From an uncultured Anaerotruncus sp. (GTDB lineage Bacteria > Bacillota > Clostridia > Oscillospirales > Ruminococcaceae), in NCBI GenBank assembly GCA_910586875.1, contig CAJUJI010000016.1, positions 1 through 28,403 on the forward strand: a stretch of DNA of 28,403 bases, given 5' to 3'. Each line of letters opens with the position of its first letter. Position 1 is the stretch's first letter. The notes beneath the pieces were generated by a model. The model saw only the letters and a list, made by a program, of their open reading frames with translations, was not told the origin of the DNA and searched no databases. Made by a program: the position numbers and the translations under genes. Shown piece by piece: positions 15,712 to 23,779 of this stretch.

Positions 15712-16785
15712 ATGGCAAAAAGAATTGGGATTCTGACCGCAGGCGGAGATTGTCCGGGGCTGAACGCGACCATTCGCGGCGTGGCAAAGGCGATGTATCA
15801 AAAGATGGACAATGTGGAAATGGTGGGCATTGTGGACGGCTATAAAGGGCTGATTGAAGGAGAAGCCCACGAGATGAAGCAATCGGATTTTTCTGGTATT
15901 CTGACCCGCGGCGGTACCATCCTGGGAACCGCACGCACACCCTATAGCATGATGCGGGTGAAGGAAAACGATGTGGATAAGGTTGCCCTGATGAAGGCGA
16001 ACTACAAAAAGCTCAAGCTGGACTGTTTGTTGACACTGGGCGGCAACGGCACCCATAAGACCGCGAACCTCCTGGCACAGGAGGGGTTGCATGTCATTGG
16101 GCTGCCCAAAACCATTGACAACGATATCTGGGGAACCGATGTGACCTTTGGATTCCACACCGCAGTGGACATCGGAACCGAGGTGGTAGACCGGATTCAC
16201 ACTACAGCCAGCAGCCATAAGCGGGTTATGGTGGTGGAAATTATGGGAAACAAGGCCGGCTGGCTGACCTTGTATACAGGGATTGCAGGCGGTGCAGATA
16301 TCATCCTGATTCCGGAAATTCCCTATAACATCAAAAAGGTCATCAAGGCGGTGGAGCGGCGCGCAGATCGAGGCAGCGGTTTTTCGGTTATCACCGTGGC
16401 GGAGGGCGCATACAGCGCCGCAGAAGCAAAGCTGAAAAAGAAAGAGCGCGCCGAAAAGCGCGCGAAGGAAGGGTATACCACCGCAACCAACCGCATTGCG
16501 CAGGAGATCAACGCGATGACCGGCTTTGATACCCGCGTTGTGGTGCCAGGGCATTTTCTGCGCGGTGGTACACCATCCTCCTATGATCGGGTGTTGGCGT
16601 CCCAGTTTGGGGTGTATGCAGCCGAGCTGGTAAGCAAGGGGGTATTTGGCGTCGCGGTGGCCGAGCAGAACGATAAGGTGACACATAATCTGCTGGCGGA
16701 TGTGGCCGGAAAAACAAAGTTTGTGCCGGCAGATAACCAGATGGTTGCAACCGCGAGAAGCCTAGGGATCTCCTTCGGAGATTAA
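15712..16785 (+). CDS. pfkA: 6-phosphofructokinase
   Basis: A 357-residue PfkA-family enzyme of glycolysis that phosphorylates fructose 6-phosphate at C1 in the cytoplasm. Motifs: ILTAGGDCPGLNATIRG (6-22), TRGGTILGTAR, LGGNGTHKTA (from 110), and PKTIDNDIWGTD with the catalytic Asp136 and Asp138. Also present are VEIMGNKAGWLTL and PGHFLRGGTPSSYDR. E. coli PfkA has GGDGS at the nucleotide loop; here it is GGNGT, with Asn112 replacing the metal-binding Asp103. Gly113 is kept, which in the family goes with ATP rather than pyrophosphate use. The protein is about 35 residues longer than E. coli PfkA, partly because of a Lys/Glu-rich insertion (about 241-257). AAAGGGG precedes the ATG. Confidence 0.92.
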   Translation: MAKRIGILTAGGDCPGLNATIRGVAKAMYQKMDNVEMVGIVDGYKGLIEGEAHEMKQSDFSGILTRGGTILGTARTPYSMMRVKENDVDKVALMKANYKKLKLDCLLTLGGNGTHKTANLLAQEGLHVIGLPKTIDNDIWGTDVTFGFHTAVDIGTEVVDRIHTTASSHKRVMVVEIMGNKAGWLTLYTGIAGGADIILIPEIPYNIKKVIKAVERRADRGSGFSVITVAEGAYSAAEAKLKKKERAEKRAKEGYTTATNRIAQEINAMTGFDTRVVVPGHFLRGGTPSSYDRVLASQFGVYAAELVSKGVFGVAVAEQNDKVTHNLLADVAGKTKFVPADNQMVATARSLGISFGD

Positions 16786-16810
16786 CGCGGTTGGCGGCAC
16801 GCCACAGCAA

Positions 16811-16894
16811 GCGCAGGAGCGCCGGTAGGATGCAATAAGGCGTGGTTGGAGCTTTGGCGCTGTCCAAAACTCCTGCGCCTCCTTCGGAAAGGAG
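16811..16894 (+). promoter_or_regulatory. Structured leader with Shine-Dalgarno hairpin before comEC
   Basis: CTCCTT-CGGA-AAGGAG (16879-16894) pairs the comEC ribosome binding site into a perfect 6-bp hairpin. Immediately upstream GCGCAGGAG (16811-16819) can pair with CTCCTGCGC (16870-16878). An alternative hairpin, GGAGCTTTGG/CCAAAACTCC (16848-16873), competes for the bases at 16870-16873. Structure is read by eye; regulation is inference. Confidence 0.45.
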
Positions 16895-16902
16895 AAAATC
16901 CT

Positions 16903-18972
16903 ATGGTTTACAGGGTATTCCATCGTTTGGGACTCCTTTGCTTTGCCGTCATCCTGCTGTTTGGCAAGCTCGGCTGGAACCCCTTGTTTGGCATGTGCGC
17001 CGGTTCGGTCCTGCTTGCTGCGGCCATTCTGCGCCGAAAGCCGTCTTTCAGGCTCTGCATCCTGGGGACGGCTTTTTGTATCGCCGGCTTTTCTCTGCTG
17101 TTATGGCAGCTGACACGACTAGAACCGGCTCGCGCCTACCAAGGTAAAACGATAACCGTTTGGGGCGCCGTACTGGAAACCGAGCGATTTTCCAGCAGCA
17201 ACCTTCGCGCCGATTTACAGCTTTTGCAATATCATGCGCCAAACGGTCTGGCTGGCAAGCGGCTTCGCCTTTTCGCGTATGATACACTTGATGTAGAGGT
17301 CGGGGATGTGGTACAATGTAGCATAAAGCTGGATGCCACAACCGACACCGCCCTTTATGCAAAGGGACTGCACCTTTCCGGCACCGGCAGTATTCTGCGC
17401 ATCCAAGACGGCGGCGCAGACGCGCTGCTTTCTGTGCGTCTCGCGCATTATCGAACGCGGCTTTCACACCATATCACCTATTGGCTGCCTGGCGATGAAG
17501 GTCAGGCATTGGCAGGGATGCTATTGGGCAACAGCCAACAAATTCCCCGGCAGATCCGCAGCGACTACGCCCGCACGGGTATTTCTCATCTGTTGGCGGT
17601 TTCCGGGCTGCATCTTGCAACACTCGCCGCCCTGTTTGAGCTGCTGGTTTCCCGCCTGCTTTCGCGGCGGGAGCGCGCGGTCTTTATCCTGCTTTTCACC
17701 ATCGCATTTATGGCGCTGACCGGCTTTTCCCCTTCGGTCACCCGCGCAGGAATTATGCTCATCATCCTGCAAGGCGCCTGTCTATTGGGACGCGACCCCG
17801 ACTCGCTCAATGCGCTGGGGTTGGCGGTGCTATTGCTTCTTGTGCAAAATCCTTATGCGGCGTTTGGGATTAGCTTGCAGCTTTCCTATCTGGCAACGCT
17901 AGGCATCCTGTTATTTTCCCGTCCATTTGCCAGCTGGACGATACAAAGGATCGGGGCCGATCCATTTACCCTGCGCGAACAACATCCGTTGACCTTTCAG
18001 CTGATTGAATCGGTTATGCTCACCTTGTCCGCTTCGGTTTTGACCGCACCGCTGCTCTGCTGGCAGTTTGGCAAAATTTCATTGGTTTCACCCATTGTGA
18101 ATTTGATGGTAGCACCATTGGCGGCTATCGCGCTACCCGCTGGACTGCTCTGCGGTTTTTTCGGGTTCTTTCCGCAGTTTGCGCTGCTCGCACAGCTATG
18201 CGGGTTAGCCGGTGGCCTGGCGGTCAAGGGAATTCACCAAATCGCCGCATGGTGGGCGCTCACCCCTCATGCTTGCCTTGCTATCACAGAGGCTTGGTTT
18301 CTTCTCTGGTGGGCCGGTGCGCTGGCAATCGGTATTCTGCTCTGGCAGCTTCATGCGGACACCGCCCAGCGGCGGTATGCCGCACTGTTACTGACGGTTG
18401 TGCTGCTCGGCAGTGCAAATCTGCGGGAGTGGCTTTTTAGAGACAGTCTGCAAATCGCAGTGTCCCGTTATGGCGGAACGGTCGCATTTGCATATAGCAC
18501 GCAGGGCGCCGTATTGGGGACGCCATCCTCCGTACCAGCGGCAGAGCAGCTCTGTGATTTTCTGGAGGACAGTGGTGTTGTCCAAATAGACCTGCTGGTT
18601 GCACAAACGCAGGACGCGTTATATAGCGACGCGGTACGGCAGCTTGCAAAACGAATGCCGGTTACCCATGCGCTGGCGCTGGAGGACTGCCACGGTTTTC
18701 AGGCAGAGCTATTTGGCTGGGTCGAGCTTTCTGCGGTGGGCAGCCATCCAGACCGCATTTCGGTTCAAATCGGCAACCTCCAACTGGAAAAAATCTTTCA
18801 CCCACAGACCGTCCAGGCTGATTTGTTGGTGAATCACCGCGGCGAGCTGATTACGGCCCCAAATTGCCATCCGGCCATTGATCACCGCCTTTACCGCAGC
18901 GACAGATTCAAAATACGCAGAACCAATCGGGAGGGGAGGCGTTCTAACGATGCGATACACGATAGAGAGTGA
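16903..18972 (+). CDS. comEC: ComEC/Rec2-family DNA uptake channel protein
   Basis: A 689-residue membrane protein. It has the N-terminal DUF4131-type region (about 1-180). The central competence domain (about 190-480) carries the hallmark LPGDEGQALAGMLLGNSQQIPRQI and YARTGISHLLAVSGLHLATLAAL, followed by multiple membrane helices including FSPSVTRAGIML. In typical ComEC the C-terminus is a metallo-beta-lactamase domain with a THxHxDH motif. Here the corresponding region (about 510-680) reads IDLLVAQTQDALYSD, with no histidine cluster. The ATG at 16903 is 8 nt after AAGGAG; an earlier in-frame ATG at 16846 has no such site. The end overlaps holA by 23 bp. ComEC transports single-stranded DNA across the membrane during natural transformation; whether this one does is not known. 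Confidence 0.88.
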   Translation: MVYRVFHRLGLLCFAVILLFGKLGWNPLFGMCAGSVLLAAAILRRKPSFRLCILGTAFCIAGFSLLLWQLTRLEPARAYQGKTITVWGAVLETERFSSSNLRADLQLLQYHAPNGLAGKRLRLFAYDTLDVEVGDVVQCSIKLDATTDTALYAKGLHLSGTGSILRIQDGGADALLSVRLAHYRTRLSHHITYWLPGDEGQALAGMLLGNSQQIPRQIRSDYARTGISHLLAVSGLHLATLAALFELLVSRLLSRRERAVFILLFTIAFMALTGFSPSVTRAGIMLIILQGACLLGRDPDSLNALGLAVLLLLVQNPYAAFGISLQLSYLATLGILLFSRPFASWTIQRIGADPFTLREQHPLTFQLIESVMLTLSASVLTAPLLCWQFGKISLVSPIVNLMVAPLAAIALPAGLLCGFFGFFPQFALLAQLCGLAGGLAVKGIHQIAAWWALTPHACLAITEAWFLLWWAGALAIGILLWQLHADTAQRRYAALLLTVVLLGSANLREWLFRDSLQIAVSRYGGTVAFAYSTQGAVLGTPSSVPAAEQLCDFLEDSGVVQIDLLVAQTQDALYSDAVRQLAKRMPVTHALALEDCHGFQAELFGWVELSAVGSHPDRISVQIGNLQLEKIFHPQTVQADLLVNHRGELITAPNCHPAIDHRLYRSDRFKIRRTNREGRRSNDAIHDRE

Positions 18973-19987
18973 TTTTAGCAAGCATGTAAAAGGGGCGGAA
19001 CTACACCGCGTCTATCTGCTTTATGGCACACAGACCTATTTGATCGAGCTATATGAAAAGCTGCTTTTAAAAAAGGCGTTGGGCGGTGAGTTCAACGAAT
19101 TTAATCTACACCGGTTTGAGGGACAGACGTTGGATCTACAAGCATTTTATGACGCAGTGGAGTCCTTACCCTTTTTCAGCTCCGGAAACCGCTGTGTCAC
19201 ACTGGATATCGAGCCGGACCGGTTGGATGCCGGCCAGATGAACGACCTCAAGACTGTATTGGCCGATCCACCCAGCACGACCACCGTAATTATCACGGTA
19301 AAAAGTCCGCCTGCCAAAAAGGAGAAGTTGACCGCGCTCATCAAGGTTTGCGATAAGGTCGGCGGCGTTATCGAGCTGGGCGCCCGCCGCAGCAGCGACA
19401 CCCTGCGGTTTTTGCGCGACCGCGCAAGCCGCAACGGATGCGAGCTTTCCAGCGATGTAGCAAACTATCTGGTTGCGCGCTGCACGGATGACTTGCAGCT
19501 GCTGGCAACCGAACTGGATAAGCTGTGCGCCTATGTCGGGGAGGGGCCGATTGGAAAAGCGGAGGTAGACGCTGTAATCATTCCCGTCTTACAGGCGCGC
19601 GTGTACGATTTATCGCGTGCGATCTTCCGCGGAAATCATACCAAAGCGATGGAGCTGGTCGATCAATTAAGCGATCTGCGCGAGCCGGTTGCGCGGGTGC
19701 TGGCAGCGCTGTCCGGCGCATTCGTGGACCTGTATCGGGGATTTGCCGCGCGCCAGGCTGGGAAAACCGCGGTGCAGTCCGCAGCAGATTTGGGGTATGC
19801 GAAGAACCGGGAATTTGTGATACGCAATGCGATGTCGGATAGCGAGGGATACTCCGCGCCGCAGCTCGGGCAGATGCTCGGCCTGCTCGCAGACGCAGAC
19901 TACCGGCTAAAAAGCAGCGGTGGAAATGACCGCGTGATTTTAGAACAGACGGTCACCCAGCTTTTTCTGCTGTGTGAAGCGCACTGA
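18950..19987 (+). CDS. holA: DNA polymerase III delta subunit
   Basis: A 345-residue HolA-family protein, the clamp-loader subunit that opens the beta clamp. It begins with HRVYLLYGTQTYLIELYEKLLLKKAL, the usual delta N-terminus with a vestigial nucleotide-binding fold. LPFFSSGNRCVTLDIEP and TTVIITVKSPPAKKEKL follow, and the helical collar includes LVARCTDDLQLLATELDKLCAYV. The length is typical. The ATG at 18950 follows GGGAGGGGAGG and overlaps the comEC end by 23 bp. The comEC-holA order is widespread in Firmicutes. No oddity is seen. Confidence 0.9.
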   Translation: MRYTIESDFSKHVKGAELHRVYLLYGTQTYLIELYEKLLLKKALGGEFNEFNLHRFEGQTLDLQAFYDAVESLPFFSSGNRCVTLDIEPDRLDAGQMNDLKTVLADPPSTTTVIITVKSPPAKKEKLTALIKVCDKVGGVIELGARRSSDTLRFLRDRASRNGCELSSDVANYLVARCTDDLQLLATELDKLCAYVGEGPIGKAEVDAVIIPVLQARVYDLSRAIFRGNHTKAMELVDQLSDLREPVARVLAALSGAFVDLYRGFAARQAGKTAVQSAADLGYAKNREFVIRNAMSDSEGYSAPQLGQMLGLLADADYRLKSSGGNDRVILEQTVTQLFLLCEAH

Positions 19988-20026
19988 GCAGCCAATACGC
20001 GAGCATAAATAAAAGGAAGCCATACC

Positions 20027-20611
20027 ATGCTAAAGATTAAACAAACCATCATCGTTGAGGGGCGTTACGACAAAGCGAAGCTCTCCTCACTTATCGACGC
20101 CAACATCCTCACCACCGATGGGTTCGGCATCTTTCGCGACAAGGAAAAACTTCACTATATCCGCGCTTTGGCGCAAAAGGATGGCATCATCCTTCTGACC
20201 GACTCTGACGCCGCCGGCTTTCGCATTCGCAGCTATATCTCTGGTGCGATCCCCCAGGAGCAGATTATACAGGTCTATATCCCAGATATTTTTGGCAAGG
20301 AACGCCGCAAGTCCCAGCCATCGGCAGAGGGAAAGCTGGGGGTGGAAGGCATCCCCACCGACCTCTTGTTAAAAGCATTCCAGAAGGCAGGCATTGCTGT
20401 GGAGGGGCAACCATCCCCGCAAAAGCCTTGTGGACGCCAGGTCACCCGCGTGGATCTGATGGAGTGGGGGTTGGCTGGCGGAGAAAACAGCTTTGCGCGC
20501 AGGCAGCAGCTGCTAAAAAAATTGCAGCTGCCCGCCCGTATGAATGCAAAAGCGCTGCTGAAGGCCATCAATGCTCTATACACCTATGAGGAATTTCTCA
20601 CGCTGCTATGA
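20027..20611 (+). CDS. Toprim/DUF4093 protein, ribonuclease M5-like
   Basis: A 194-residue protein. The N-terminal Toprim domain (1-100) has the catalytic Glu11 in IIVEGRYDK and the Asp59-x-Asp61 pair in LLTDSDAAGFRIR. The C-terminal DUF4093 domain includes VTRVDLMEWGLAGG and a helical end, LLKAINALYTYEEF. This domain pair is the architecture of RNase M5 (RnmV), which matures 5S rRNA. Clostridia can carry this diverged form, so I leave the symbol open. AAAGGAAG precedes the ATG. It lies 39 bp after holA and 33 bp before the MBOAT gene. No 5S rRNA gene is in the window. Confidence 0.85.
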   Translation: MLKIKQTIIVEGRYDKAKLSSLIDANILTTDGFGIFRDKEKLHYIRALAQKDGIILLTDSDAAGFRIRSYISGAIPQEQIIQVYIPDIFGKERRKSQPSAEGKLGVEGIPTDLLLKAFQKAGIAVEGQPSPQKPCGRQVTRVDLMEWGLAGGENSFARRQQLLKKLQLPARMNAKALLKAINALYTYEEFLTLL

Positions 20612-20644
20612 CCAAAATACCTTGGGTGCAAAGAGGTGAACTGT

Positions 20645-21976
20645 TTGCCGCTGTACAGCCTGTCGTATATCTATTTGTATCTCCCTGCAATGCTGCTATT
20701 GGTCGGGCTGTTTCCTGTGCGCCTGCGTGCGGCAGCACTGTTGTCAGCCTCCATCCTATCGTATTTTTGGCTGGAGGGAAGCAGCAACCTTGTGCTGTTG
20801 CTCAGCGTCCTGTTATTCGACTGGCTGATGAGCGGCCTGCTCGAACACTGCGACCGTCTCCCACGGGTGCGGCAAATCATACTCTGGTGCGCCATCGGCA
20901 AAAGCGCGCTGGTGTTTTTGCTAATCGGTTTGTGGGACCCGCTATTCCAGCAGTCCGCACCGCTGGGCATCGGCGTTGTCTGCTTGACCTCATTGGGCTA
21001 TGTAATCGACTGCTACAACGGCTATGCACTCTGGGAGCGCAGCCCCATCCATCTGTTGCTGCTCGGTCTATTTTTCCCTAAGCTGTATGCCGGGCCGATT
21101 GTCTCCTATGGGCGCACAATCGGCAAACTGTGTATTATCCGTATCCGACTGGTGAACATTGGGGAAGGCTATGGATTGTTTGTGCGTGGGCTGGTAAAGA
21201 AAGTTTTGATCGGTGACACGATTATCGGGTTATTTTGGACCCTCAAGGCGGTACCATTTTATGAAACCTATGTGTTGACCGTCTGGGTAATGCTGCTGAC
21301 ATTGGCGTTGGCGCTTTTCTTTTTGCTTTCTGGCATGTGTGACATGGCGCGCGGCATTGCGCTGATGTTCGGCATTGAGCTGCCGGAAAATTTTCAGCAC
21401 CCCTATAATTCCCTGAGCATCAACGAATTTTTTTCCCGCTTTAACAGCACCGTCAACCGGTTTATTCGCCGCCATGTTTACCTCAATCTGGGCGGTGCAA
21501 AGGGCAGTTTTCCCTCGAGTGCATCAAACATTCTGCTTGCAACCATCCTAATGGGGCTGTGGTTTGGTATCCGTATAAACATGGTGCTTTGGGGCGCCTA
21601 CTTTACAGTGTTCCTTTTGATCGAACGCTATGTACTGCAAAAATACCTGGAACTTATTCCGCCGCTCTTTCGTTGGCTGTACAGCACCTTCGTGATTCTG
21701 GTTTCCTTTGTGTTTTTGGCAGGGGACGGCCCCTCCCAGTCGCTGCGCTATCTCCAGGTGATGTTTGGGCTGGTACGCGCCGCTATGTTTGATAAGAATT
21801 TGCTTTATCTGCTCAATTCCAACTGGCTGGTGCTGCTGATTGCGGGGCTCTGGGCCTGCGGTCTGCCGCGGCTGGTGTCCAACATTGCACGCAAGCTGCT
21901 GCCACGTGTTTGGCCGGTGGTGGGAGCGCTGGGAAATGTCGCATTGCTGGTGGTTGTAACCGCCTATCTGCTGTAA
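20645..21976 (+). CDS. MBOAT-family membrane protein lacking the conserved histidines
   Basis: A 443-residue protein with about ten membrane helices, matching AlgI/DltB-type O-acyltransferases. It begins PLYSLSYIYLYLP, equivalent to the AlgI start (MVFSSLxFLFLFLP). That, with AGAGGTGA spaced 5 nt before, favours the TTG at 20645 over a GTG at 20636. The core is SINEFFSRFNSTVNRFIRR-HVYLNLGG, then NILLATILMGLWFGIRINMVLWG. In active enzymes these read SFREFWRRWHxSLS... and GLWHG. Here Asn267 replaces the first histidine and Phe307 the second, which is the invariant MBOAT His (His322 in P. aeruginosa AlgI). The frame is intact. It pairs with the next gene (12-bp gap). It either has a different chemistry or acts as a scaffold or transporter. 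Confidence 0.85.
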   Translation: MPLYSLSYIYLYLPAMLLLVGLFPVRLRAAALLSASILSYFWLEGSSNLVLLLSVLLFDWLMSGLLEHCDRLPRVRQIILWCAIGKSALVFLLIGLWDPLFQQSAPLGIGVVCLTSLGYVIDCYNGYALWERSPIHLLLLGLFFPKLYAGPIVSYGRTIGKLCIIRIRLVNIGEGYGLFVRGLVKKVLIGDTIIGLFWTLKAVPFYETYVLTVWVMLLTLALALFFLLSGMCDMARGIALMFGIELPENFQHPYNSLSINEFFSRFNSTVNRFIRRHVYLNLGGAKGSFPSSASNILLATILMGLWFGIRINMVLWGAYFTVFLLIERYVLQKYLELIPPLFRWLYSTFVILVSFVFLAGDGPSQSLRYLQVMFGLVRAAMFDKNLLYLLNSNWLVLLIAGLWACGLPRLVSNIARKLLPRVWPVVGALGNVALLVVVTAYLL

Positions 21977-21988
21977 AGGAGGCACCCA

Positions 21989-23101
21989 ATGGGCAAACGG
22001 TTAGCAGGCTTGTTATTCCTGCTGTTTATGCTGGCAATCCCCACCTGCCTGGTTTGTACAGGGGGGTATCAGCCGCTATTGCGGGCGGCAAAATCGCATA
22101 CCGCGCCGCTAGAAAGGGTGGAGCAGGTTCTTCAGAGTTATTTTCCGGCGGCTGAAACCTTGCGCCGGATGCGCATTTCACTCAACTATATGGGCGGCAA
22201 CAAGGAACAAAACCACGTGTTTATCTCGGAGGACGCGTTGATGCTGGATGTTCAGCCCAAAGACCAGCAGACGATTAACCTCAACATCAATGGCTTGCTG
22301 CATTTCTCCGAAAAGCACCAGCGCACAAGCTATGTGATGATTATTCCCACCGCCTGCGCAGTACAGCAATATAAAGTGCCTTATGACACGGTCGCGCCGC
22401 TGTATAACCAAAAGCAGCAGCTTATTGACGATGTATACCGGCGGGTGTCCGGTCACCTGACCTCCATCGATGTTTACCCGCTGCTCAGCGACCGCCAAAA
22501 CGAGTATATCTACTACCGCACCGACAACAATCCCACCGGTTTAGGCGGCTATTATATTTATACGGTGGCGGCGCAAAAGCTGGGGTTAAAGCCGCGCACA
22601 CTCAGCGAATTTGATGTGAAGCATCTGGACTACCAGTATTACGGCGATTTATATGAGCGCTCGCCTTACCGCCAAATTCCGCCGGATCGGGTTTCGGCTT
22701 ATATCTTTTCGCGGCATTGGCGCAGCTACACCGTCACCCACTACGACCAGAACGGCACCCGCCGCTATTATACACTGTATCCTGAATTTCGCAAGGAGAT
22801 TGACAGCGCCAAGGGGGTGCTGTTAGGCGGTGTGTCCTCACGCATCGATATTGATATCAGCAATCCGCAATACACCAACCAACTATTGATTTTTGGGGAT
22901 CGCTCGGTACAGAGCTATCTGCCGTTCCTGCTCATCCATTACCAGCGGGTCACCTTTATCGATACCACCCAGGTTTCCGCAAATCTGCTAGCAGACCTGG
23001 ACATCTCCGACTATAACCAGGTTTTGTTCGCCTATTCCGCCGACAGCTTTGTCACCGAGGATCTTTCTTCTATCCTTTCCCGTCTGCCCAGCGCGGAATG
23101 A
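21989..23101 (+). CDS. DHHW-family (AlgX/AlgJ-like) exported protein lacking the catalytic motif
   Basis: A 370-residue protein with an N-terminal signal anchor (about 5-24: LAGLLFLLFMLAIPTCLVC); the rest is extracytoplasmic. The central EYIYYRTDNNPTGLGGYYIYTVAAQKLG matches the DHHW motif region (YRTDHHWTxxGAYYAY), but the motif here is Asp179-Asn-Asn-Pro. The later block, LLIFGDRSVQSYLPFL (about 300-315), matches VKDSYxNxxxPFL, with Arg305 where the nucleophile Ser is expected. So both the His and the Ser of the SGNH-like triad are absent, while Asp179 is kept. DHHW proteins accompany MBOAT acyltransferases, as AlgJ/AlgX accompany AlgI. AAAGGAGG lies before the ATG. It is the last gene of the run; no strong terminator follows. 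Confidence 0.8.
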   Translation: MGKRLAGLLFLLFMLAIPTCLVCTGGYQPLLRAAKSHTAPLERVEQVLQSYFPAAETLRRMRISLNYMGGNKEQNHVFISEDALMLDVQPKDQQTINLNINGLLHFSEKHQRTSYVMIIPTACAVQQYKVPYDTVAPLYNQKQQLIDDVYRRVSGHLTSIDVYPLLSDRQNEYIYYRTDNNPTGLGGYYIYTVAAQKLGLKPRTLSEFDVKHLDYQYYGDLYERSPYRQIPPDRVSAYIFSRHWRSYTVTHYDQNGTRRYYTLYPEFRKEIDSAKGVLLGGVSSRIDIDISNPQYTNQLLIFGDRSVQSYLPFLLIHYQRVTFIDTTQVSANLLADLDISDYNQVLFAYSADSFVTEDLSSILSRLPSAE

Positions 23102-23190
23102 TTGGCACCGCATCTCTATTAAAAGCTGTATGATCAAAATAGGGGGCTAGCTTTATCAGTAGCTCCCCAATCACTGTGTATAAATATAGG

Positions 23191-23219
23191 TTGAATCTCC
23201 TTGACATTGGTGGTATACT
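23191..23219 (+). promoter_or_regulatory. Sigma-A promoter for the small acidic protein gene
   Basis: TTGAAT at 23191-23196, a 17-nt spacer and TATACT at 23214-23219, 45 bp before the ATG at 23265. Confidence 0.65.
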
Positions 23220-23264
23220 TAGGTTGTGGCAAACTGGCAAGCAGAAATTGGGGGAGGGCAGGAG

Positions 23265-23612
23265 ATGCAGGAAGCTGTATTGAAGATCCAAAGGTTAGGA
23301 ATACCGCCAGAAGGCTTTGAAGGCGATGACTTTCCCGACGAGGATACCATCCAAATTTGGGACGAGTGGGTTGAAGCGGTTGATGCCATAGAAAGACCAA
23401 TAACATGGGAAGAAGCCGAAATCCTTATAAAATGCAGCCCTACAGAGCATATGTCCGGCGTAGAATGGACATTCCTGCATTGCATAGAGAGCGTTTTTAA
23501 GCCTGAGGTAATAGAGCGTTATCGGGACCTGATTGAGAACTGCAATTCGGACCTGTTAAAAGACATGCTATTTCAGCGGCTCCAAAATTATATGGACAGT
23601 ATGAGGGAATAA
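23265..23612 (+). CDS. Small acidic protein of unknown function, possible orphan immunity protein
   Basis: A 115-residue soluble protein, strongly acidic, with no signal peptide or membrane segment. I do not recognise the family. It reads as mixed helices: EDTIQIWDEWVEAVDAIERPITWEEAEILIKC, then MSGVEWTFLHCIES, then VIERYRDLIENC and MLFQRLQNYM. Its size, acidity and ITWEEAEILI-style start resemble immunity proteins found alone outside toxin loci, but that is only a resemblance. GGGGGAGG precedes the ATG at 23265; a GTG at 23226 is less likely. The gene uses AGA and ATA codons and is AT-richer than its neighbours, suggesting acquisition. It has its own promoter and sits just before a tRNA gene. 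Confidence 0.7.
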   Translation: MQEAVLKIQRLGIPPEGFEGDDFPDEDTIQIWDEWVEAVDAIERPITWEEAEILIKCSPTEHMSGVEWTFLHCIESVFKPEVIERYRDLIENCNSDLLKDMLFQRLQNYMDSMRE

Positions 23613-23638
23613 ACAAGCATTCTCCCGGTACTTTTCAC

Positions 23639-23667
23639 TTGACGAATATGCGAAAATATAGTATGAT
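23639..23667 (+). promoter_or_regulatory. Promoter of tRNA-Leu
   Basis: TTGACG at 23639-23644, a 17-nt spacer and TATGAT at 23662-23667, about 19 bp before the mature tRNA 5' end. Confidence 0.8.
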
Positions 23668-23685
23668 TAAAAATCATATAAGCCT

Positions 23686-23769
23686 GCCGCCGTGGCGAAA
23701 TCGGCATACGCATGAGACTTAAAATCTCAGGATGGAAACATCGTACGGGTTCAAGTCCCGTCGGCGGCA
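23686..23769 (+). tRNA. tRNA-Leu (anticodon UAA)
   Basis: The acceptor stem GCCGCCG (23686-23692) pairs with CGGCGGC (23762-23768), discriminator A at 23769. The anticodon stem TGAGA/TCTCA encloses the loop CTTAAAA, with anticodon TAA at 23720-23722. A long variable arm (GGATGGAAACATCGT) marks a class II tRNA, and the T arm is CGGGTTCAAGTCCCG. No CCA is encoded. It reads UUA codons. Confidence 0.95.
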
Positions 23770-23779
23770 TATAAAACCT

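Noticed and set aside
15676..16686. 336-codon minus-strand frame over pfkA
   Set aside because: Antisense shadow of a strongly conserved phosphofructokinase; no family resemblance.
16846..16902. Longer N-terminus for ComEC starting at 16846
   Set aside because: No ribosome binding site; the segment overlaps the leader hairpins, and AAGGAG points to the ATG at 16903.
23201..23219. TTGACA at 23201 as the -35 of the small acidic gene
   Set aside because: It is only 7 nt from the TATACT; TTGAAT at 23191 with a 17-nt spacer fits better.
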